A DNA stretch of 64,000 nucleotides from a bacterium 210820-DFI.6.37 (GTDB lineage: Bacteria; Bacillota; Clostridia; Peptostreptococcales; Anaerovoracaceae): the NCBI GenBank assembly GCA_020558355.1, contig JAJCKG010000004.1, forward strand, positions 113,184 through 177,183, written 5' to 3'. The first letter of the stretch is position 1. Each line of letters opens with the position of its first letter. Below the pieces are notes generated by a model. The model made no database searches. It had not been told where the DNA came from and saw only the letters and a list, made by a program, of their open reading frames with translations. Made by a program: the position numbers and the translations under genes. Below are positions 57,982-64,000 of this stretch, piece by piece.

Positions 57982-59877
57982 CTACAGAGAGATCAGGTCA
58001 AAGGAAATCCTTACTTTGAAAAGATCTCCGTCAATATAAATATCAAAGCTTCCTCCCTGCAGCTGGGTCAGATCCCGGGCAATAGACAGACCCAGTCCGC
58101 TTCCTTCCGTGTGCCGCGAGCTGTCCCCCCTTACAAAACGCTCCGTCAGTTCTTCCGCTGTAATATTCAGCTCATATTTTGAAGTGTTGCGGTATGTTAT
58201 AACGGCCCTGTCATCCTCTTTTTCAAGGTTCATATAGACCCTGGTTCCCGGCTGGGAATATTTGCAGATGTTATTAAGCAGATTATCAAAAACTCTCCAC
58301 AGTCTTCTTCCATCTGCCAGGATTTCCAGATCCTCCTCGGGCAATGTCATGACAAACCGCAGATCATTTTTTTCCGCCTTTTCTTTATACTCTCCCATGA
58401 CCTGCTCCAGGAGAACCCCTACCTGACATGGCGCCAGATCAATTTTTACATTCCCTGTAGAAGCCTTTGACGCGTCCACCAGGTCCTCTGTCAGTTTTTT
58501 CAGCCTGCGGGACTGACGTTCTAAAACGTCTACATATCCCTTAATCGTTTCATCCTGAATATCTTCTTTTCTTAAAAAATCCACATAATTAATGATTGAA
58601 GTTAGTGGGGTCTTGATATCATGGGAAACATTAGTAATCAGCTCCGCTTTGAGTCTTTCGCTCTTTATTTTTTCCTCTACCGCGGCAGACATTCCTTTGC
58701 CTATGCTGTTAAGATTGTCCGCGTGCTCTGCCAGATCAAGAAACATTCCTTTCTGACTGATTTTATAGTCCAGATCTCCCTCCGCAAGATGTCTGCCTCC
58801 CTCCTTCAGGCGCTTTAGAAGCAAAGCGGTATAAATGACTCCCGCGCTTGCCGCAAGCGCTTCCAAAAGCCAGAGGAAGCACGCTCCAGTACTATAATAC
58901 ATATTGACTGAAATTACTAAATTCAGTACAAAGAATACGATGAGACCAAGGATAGTCTTCCAAATCATAGGGATCTGCCGAACCAGGCTTTTTAGGCCCT
59001 TCCAGAAGAGTTTCCCTATATGTACAATTTTTTTCACGGCCTGGTAAATAAATGTACTTCTCCACCAGCTTCCCATTTTCACTCTGGCGGCAAAGATGGT
59101 AAAAAAGCCGGTAATAACAATGGATACCCCCAGAATAGAAGCAATTCCCGCCAAAATAATAATATCATAGTTTTCATTCAGTCTGTAGTCCACCGTATCT
59201 ACCACAACGCAGGCGAAAAGAAGGATGATCAGGACGCAGGCAGCCGCCAGCAGATCCTGCGGTACTTTCTTCAAAGCGGCGCGTTCTCCCGTTCTTCCGT
59301 ATCCGGCAGCAGCCATGAGGAAAACGAAGAGAGCCAGACTTACCGCCAAACAGCCGCATCCCACTGCCACAGCGCCATGCCGGTAAGTATACATTTTGCT
59401 GTACAGCTCATACATACCTCGCAGCTCCTGAGGAAATATATCCGTTCCAGCAGCCGCTTTTTCAGGATTCCCAAGATAAACAGAGACTTCATATTCGCTA
59501 TGCTCAAAGGTCTCCATATAGATATCTTCTCTTTCCGCCAGTTTACTATGAAGCTTCCGCACCTCTGACTTTCCCTTTTCTGTTATCTGGCTGATCGTAT
59601 ACCCGAAACCGCTAGCCTGATTTTCTCCGTAGAAGATCTCCGACTCATAATCTGTAATCAAATCAGAATCAAGAAGATACCCGGACATATAAGCGTCGGC
59701 GTTGCACGCTACCTGAAAAAAGATATCTTTCGAAACCTCATTCTTATTGCTGGAATACCAACCCGTATCCGCATTGAAGACTACTATAATGCCGGAAAGC
59801 ACTGTCATAGTAAGGAAAATCTGCAGCAAGACAAACGCTGTTATTTTCGCCGGTAAATTTGTTTTTAAGTTTTTCAT
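57982..59877 (-). CDS. Sensor histidine kinase
   Basis: The 631-residue kinase has an N-terminal membrane segment (VLLQIFLTMTVLSGIIVVF), an extracellular region to about residue 160, and several more membrane segments (LAVSLALFVFLMAAAG; LLAAACVLIILLFACVV; IIILAGIASILGVSIVITGF). The HisKA box ITNVSHDIKTPLTSI and HATPase motifs FDNLLNNICKYS and GSGLGLSIARDL follow. ATG 59875-59877 is behind GAGGTG. It forms a pair with the response regulator; signal and targets are unknown. Confidence 0.92.
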   Translation of the reverse strand: MKNLKTNLPAKITAFVLLQIFLTMTVLSGIIVVFNADTGWYSSNKNEVSKDIFFQVACNADAYMSGYLLDSDLITDYESEIFYGENQASGFGYTISQITEKGKSEVRKLHSKLAEREDIYMETFEHSEYEVSVYLGNPEKAAAGTDIFPQELRGMYELYSKMYTYRHGAVAVGCGCLAVSLALFVFLMAAAGYGRTGERAALKKVPQDLLAAACVLIILLFACVVVDTVDYRLNENYDIIILAGIASILGVSIVITGFFTIFAARVKMGSWWRSTFIYQAVKKIVHIGKLFWKGLKSLVRQIPMIWKTILGLIVFFVLNLVISVNMYYSTGACFLWLLEALAASAGVIYTALLLKRLKEGGRHLAEGDLDYKISQKGMFLDLAEHADNLNSIGKGMSAAVEEKIKSERLKAELITNVSHDIKTPLTSIINYVDFLRKEDIQDETIKGYVDVLERQSRRLKKLTEDLVDASKASTGNVKIDLAPCQVGVLLEQVMGEYKEKAEKNDLRFVMTLPEEDLEILADGRRLWRVFDNLLNNICKYSQPGTRVYMNLEKEDDRAVITYRNTSKYELNITAEELTERFVRGDSSRHTEGSGLGLSIARDLTQLQGGSFDIYIDGDLFKVRISFDLISL

Positions 59878-59905
59878 ACAACACACACCTCACTCTTTTT
59901 TCATT

Positions 59906-60592
59906 TTATCCCTCAATTTTATAGCCCTGTCCCCATACAACCTTTAGATGACGGGGTTCATCCGGATTAATCTCCACCTTTTCCCTTAGATGGCGAATAT
60001 GTACCGCTACGGTTCCTTCGGCGCCATAGGCGTGTTCATCCCACACCTGCCTGTAAATCTGCTTTGGCGAAAAAACTTGTCCCGGATGCTCCATCAGAAG
60101 TTTTAAGATACCGTATTCTTTTGGGGTAAGGTTTACCGCTTCTCCCAGAAGCGTCACACTCTTACTTATATCATCCAGTTCAATATCTCCAACTAAAAGC
60201 GTATTTTTTTTCGTATTTCCCGCTCCCAGCACCATATACCTGCGGAGCTGGGATTTTACTCTAGCCAGCAGTTCCACTGGATTAAAAGGCTTCGTTACAT
60301 AATCGTCAGCCCCAAGGTTTAATCCCAGAATCTTATCTGTATCTTCGCTCTTAGCAGTCAGAAAGATAACAGGAATATTCTTCGTCTTCCTCATTTCAGT
60401 AAGGGTCTGAATCCCATCCATTTCCGGCATCATAATATCCAGAAGAATAAGATGTATCTCCCTTTCTTCTATGATCTTCAGAGCTTCTCTGCCGTTTCCG
60501 GCTTCATATAAATTGTAATCATCACTTGCAAGATAAATTTTTAAAGCGGAGACAATGTCTTTTTCATCGTCACATATCAATATATTGTACAT
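59906..60592 (-). CDS. OmpR/PhoB-family response regulator
   Basis: The 228-residue protein has a receiver domain (ILICDDEKDIV, phospho-Asp in LILLDIMMPEMDG, Lys in FLTAKSED) and a winged-helix C-terminal domain (LTPKEYGILKLLMEHPGQVFS, VAVHIRHLREKVE). ATG 60590-60592 follows GGAGG. It lies 28 bases before the kinase gene, same operon. Confidence 0.93.
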   Translation of the reverse strand: MYNILICDDEKDIVSALKIYLASDDYNLYEAGNGREALKIIEEREIHLILLDIMMPEMDGIQTLTEMRKTKNIPVIFLTAKSEDTDKILGLNLGADDYVTKPFNPVELLARVKSQLRRYMVLGAGNTKKNTLLVGDIELDDISKSVTLLGEAVNLTPKEYGILKLLMEHPGQVFSPKQIYRQVWDEHAYGAEGTVAVHIRHLREKVEINPDEPRHLKVVWGQGYKIEG

Positions 60593-60750
60593 GCTCTTTT
60601 CAACCTCCATAGTTATTATGCCATGAAAAGATTTAAGATGAAACAGGCAGATTCTTTAAGAATTGTTTAAGGACACACACAAGGAAAAAAGAGACATACG
60701 ATTTAAGCGAGGCTCGGAGCGCCCAGCGAAAAGAATTAAGCAAAAGAAAA

Positions 60751-60772
60751 AGACGGCTCCTCTGAGCCGTCT
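60751..60772 (-). terminator. Terminator of the rRNA operon
   Basis: AGACGGCTC, 4-base loop, GAGCCGTCT followed on the minus strand by TTTTTCTTTT, just downstream of 5S. Bases 60593-60750 otherwise hold only the promoter region of the response regulator. Confidence 0.9.
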
Positions 60773-60783
60773 CCCTCTCTTAA

Positions 60784-60900
60784 ACTGGCAACGTCCTACT
60801 TTCCCAGGCAGTCCCCCGCCAAGTATCATCAGCGCTAGAGAGCTTAACTTCTGTGTTCGAGATGGGAACAGGTGTGGCCTCCCCGCTATTGTCACCAGAT
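60784..60900 (-). rRNA. rrf: 5S ribosomal RNA
   Basis: Minus-strand sequence includes the universal CCCATCTCGAACACAGAAG, GGGGAGGCCACACC and a 3' end AGGACGTTGCCAG. About 117 bases; ends are approximate. Confidence 0.92.
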
Positions 60901-61013
60901 CCGATCCCCTACTCAAGCGTCTTACTTGTTAAGTAGGTATCGTTTCTTCTGAAAGCTTCTTTTGTGCCTTCAAAACTGAATAATGTTAAGTGTCTTTCCT
61001 TTCCTGAAACCAT

Positions 61014-63910
<2,897 letters not shown>

Positions 63911-64000
63911 AAGCCTCGCCTGATCTAGCGTAATCAGGTCTTCCTATTGTCAATTCACTTCAGTGAATCAGCTTTTTCTGGTTTTCTCGGTCGAAATCGT

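Noticed and set aside
63911..64000. tRNA gene in the 16S-23S spacer
   Set aside because: No cloverleaf or TTC arm could be found in the visible 90 bases.

Overview
The window comes from a member of the Bacillota, most likely class Clostridia and probably a spore-forming lineage. The chromosomal part carries spoIID, spmA-spmB, a RicT/PSP1 gene, an AbrB/SpoVT-type regulator, rubrerythrin, an oxygen-sensitive two-subunit class I fumarase, feoA-feoB with two FeoB-associated Cys-rich proteins, and a low-GC style 23S-5S rRNA operon. Species cannot be named from the sequence alone.

Positions 1 to about 38.3 kb are the right-hand part of a prophage. It reads mostly on the minus strand and its left end lies outside the window. 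It is a mosaic: lambda-type head genes (Nu1 and gpA terminase, W-like joiner, lambda portal, ClpP-type protease/scaffold, gpD decoration, gpE capsid, FI/FII-like connectors), a contractile P2/Mu-type tail (sheath, tube, frameshifting chaperone, tape measure, X, D, M23 hydrolase, gp25-like W, J, I, H-like), and an early region (33.9 to 22.2 kb) of many small genes. The early region includes PcfJ/PcfK-like proteins, an SSB, an HUH rolling-circle-type Rep and a ParB-methyltransferase fusion. A CI/Cro-type switch sits at 33.9-34.1 kb. An accessory block (34.5-36.5 kb) lies between the repressor and a large serine integrase (36.7-38.3 kb). The integrase abuts attR, which interrupts a GH18 glycosidase gene of the kind found in spore or peptidoglycan hydrolases.

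The most unusual region is the first 2.1 kb. After the last conventional tail-fibre gene comes a series of at least five small fibre-tip genes that share an N-terminal segment of about 12-20 residues but have different C-terminal domains. Four tracts of 9 or 10 G (coding strand) lie just before members of the series. Three lie in short leader ORFs with their own ribosome-binding sites, and one lies at the 3' end of a tip gene. At every tract exactly one of the three frames reads on and terminates over the start codon of the next tip gene. As printed, one junction is in that frame and three are not. This looks like slipped-strand phase variation of phage receptor-binding proteins acting through translational coupling.

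From 38.3 to 60.6 kb are host genes: two family-10-type glycosidases, a 2-hydroxyacid dehydrogenase, an M16 peptidase and a fumarase (minus strand), spoIID (plus), the feo locus, rubrerythrin, murA, abrB, spmAB (plus), the tmk-holB-ricT-trmN6 cluster, a lipase-like hydrolase, and a two-component system. The window ends with 5S and 23S rRNA genes on the minus strand; the 16S gene would lie to the right.
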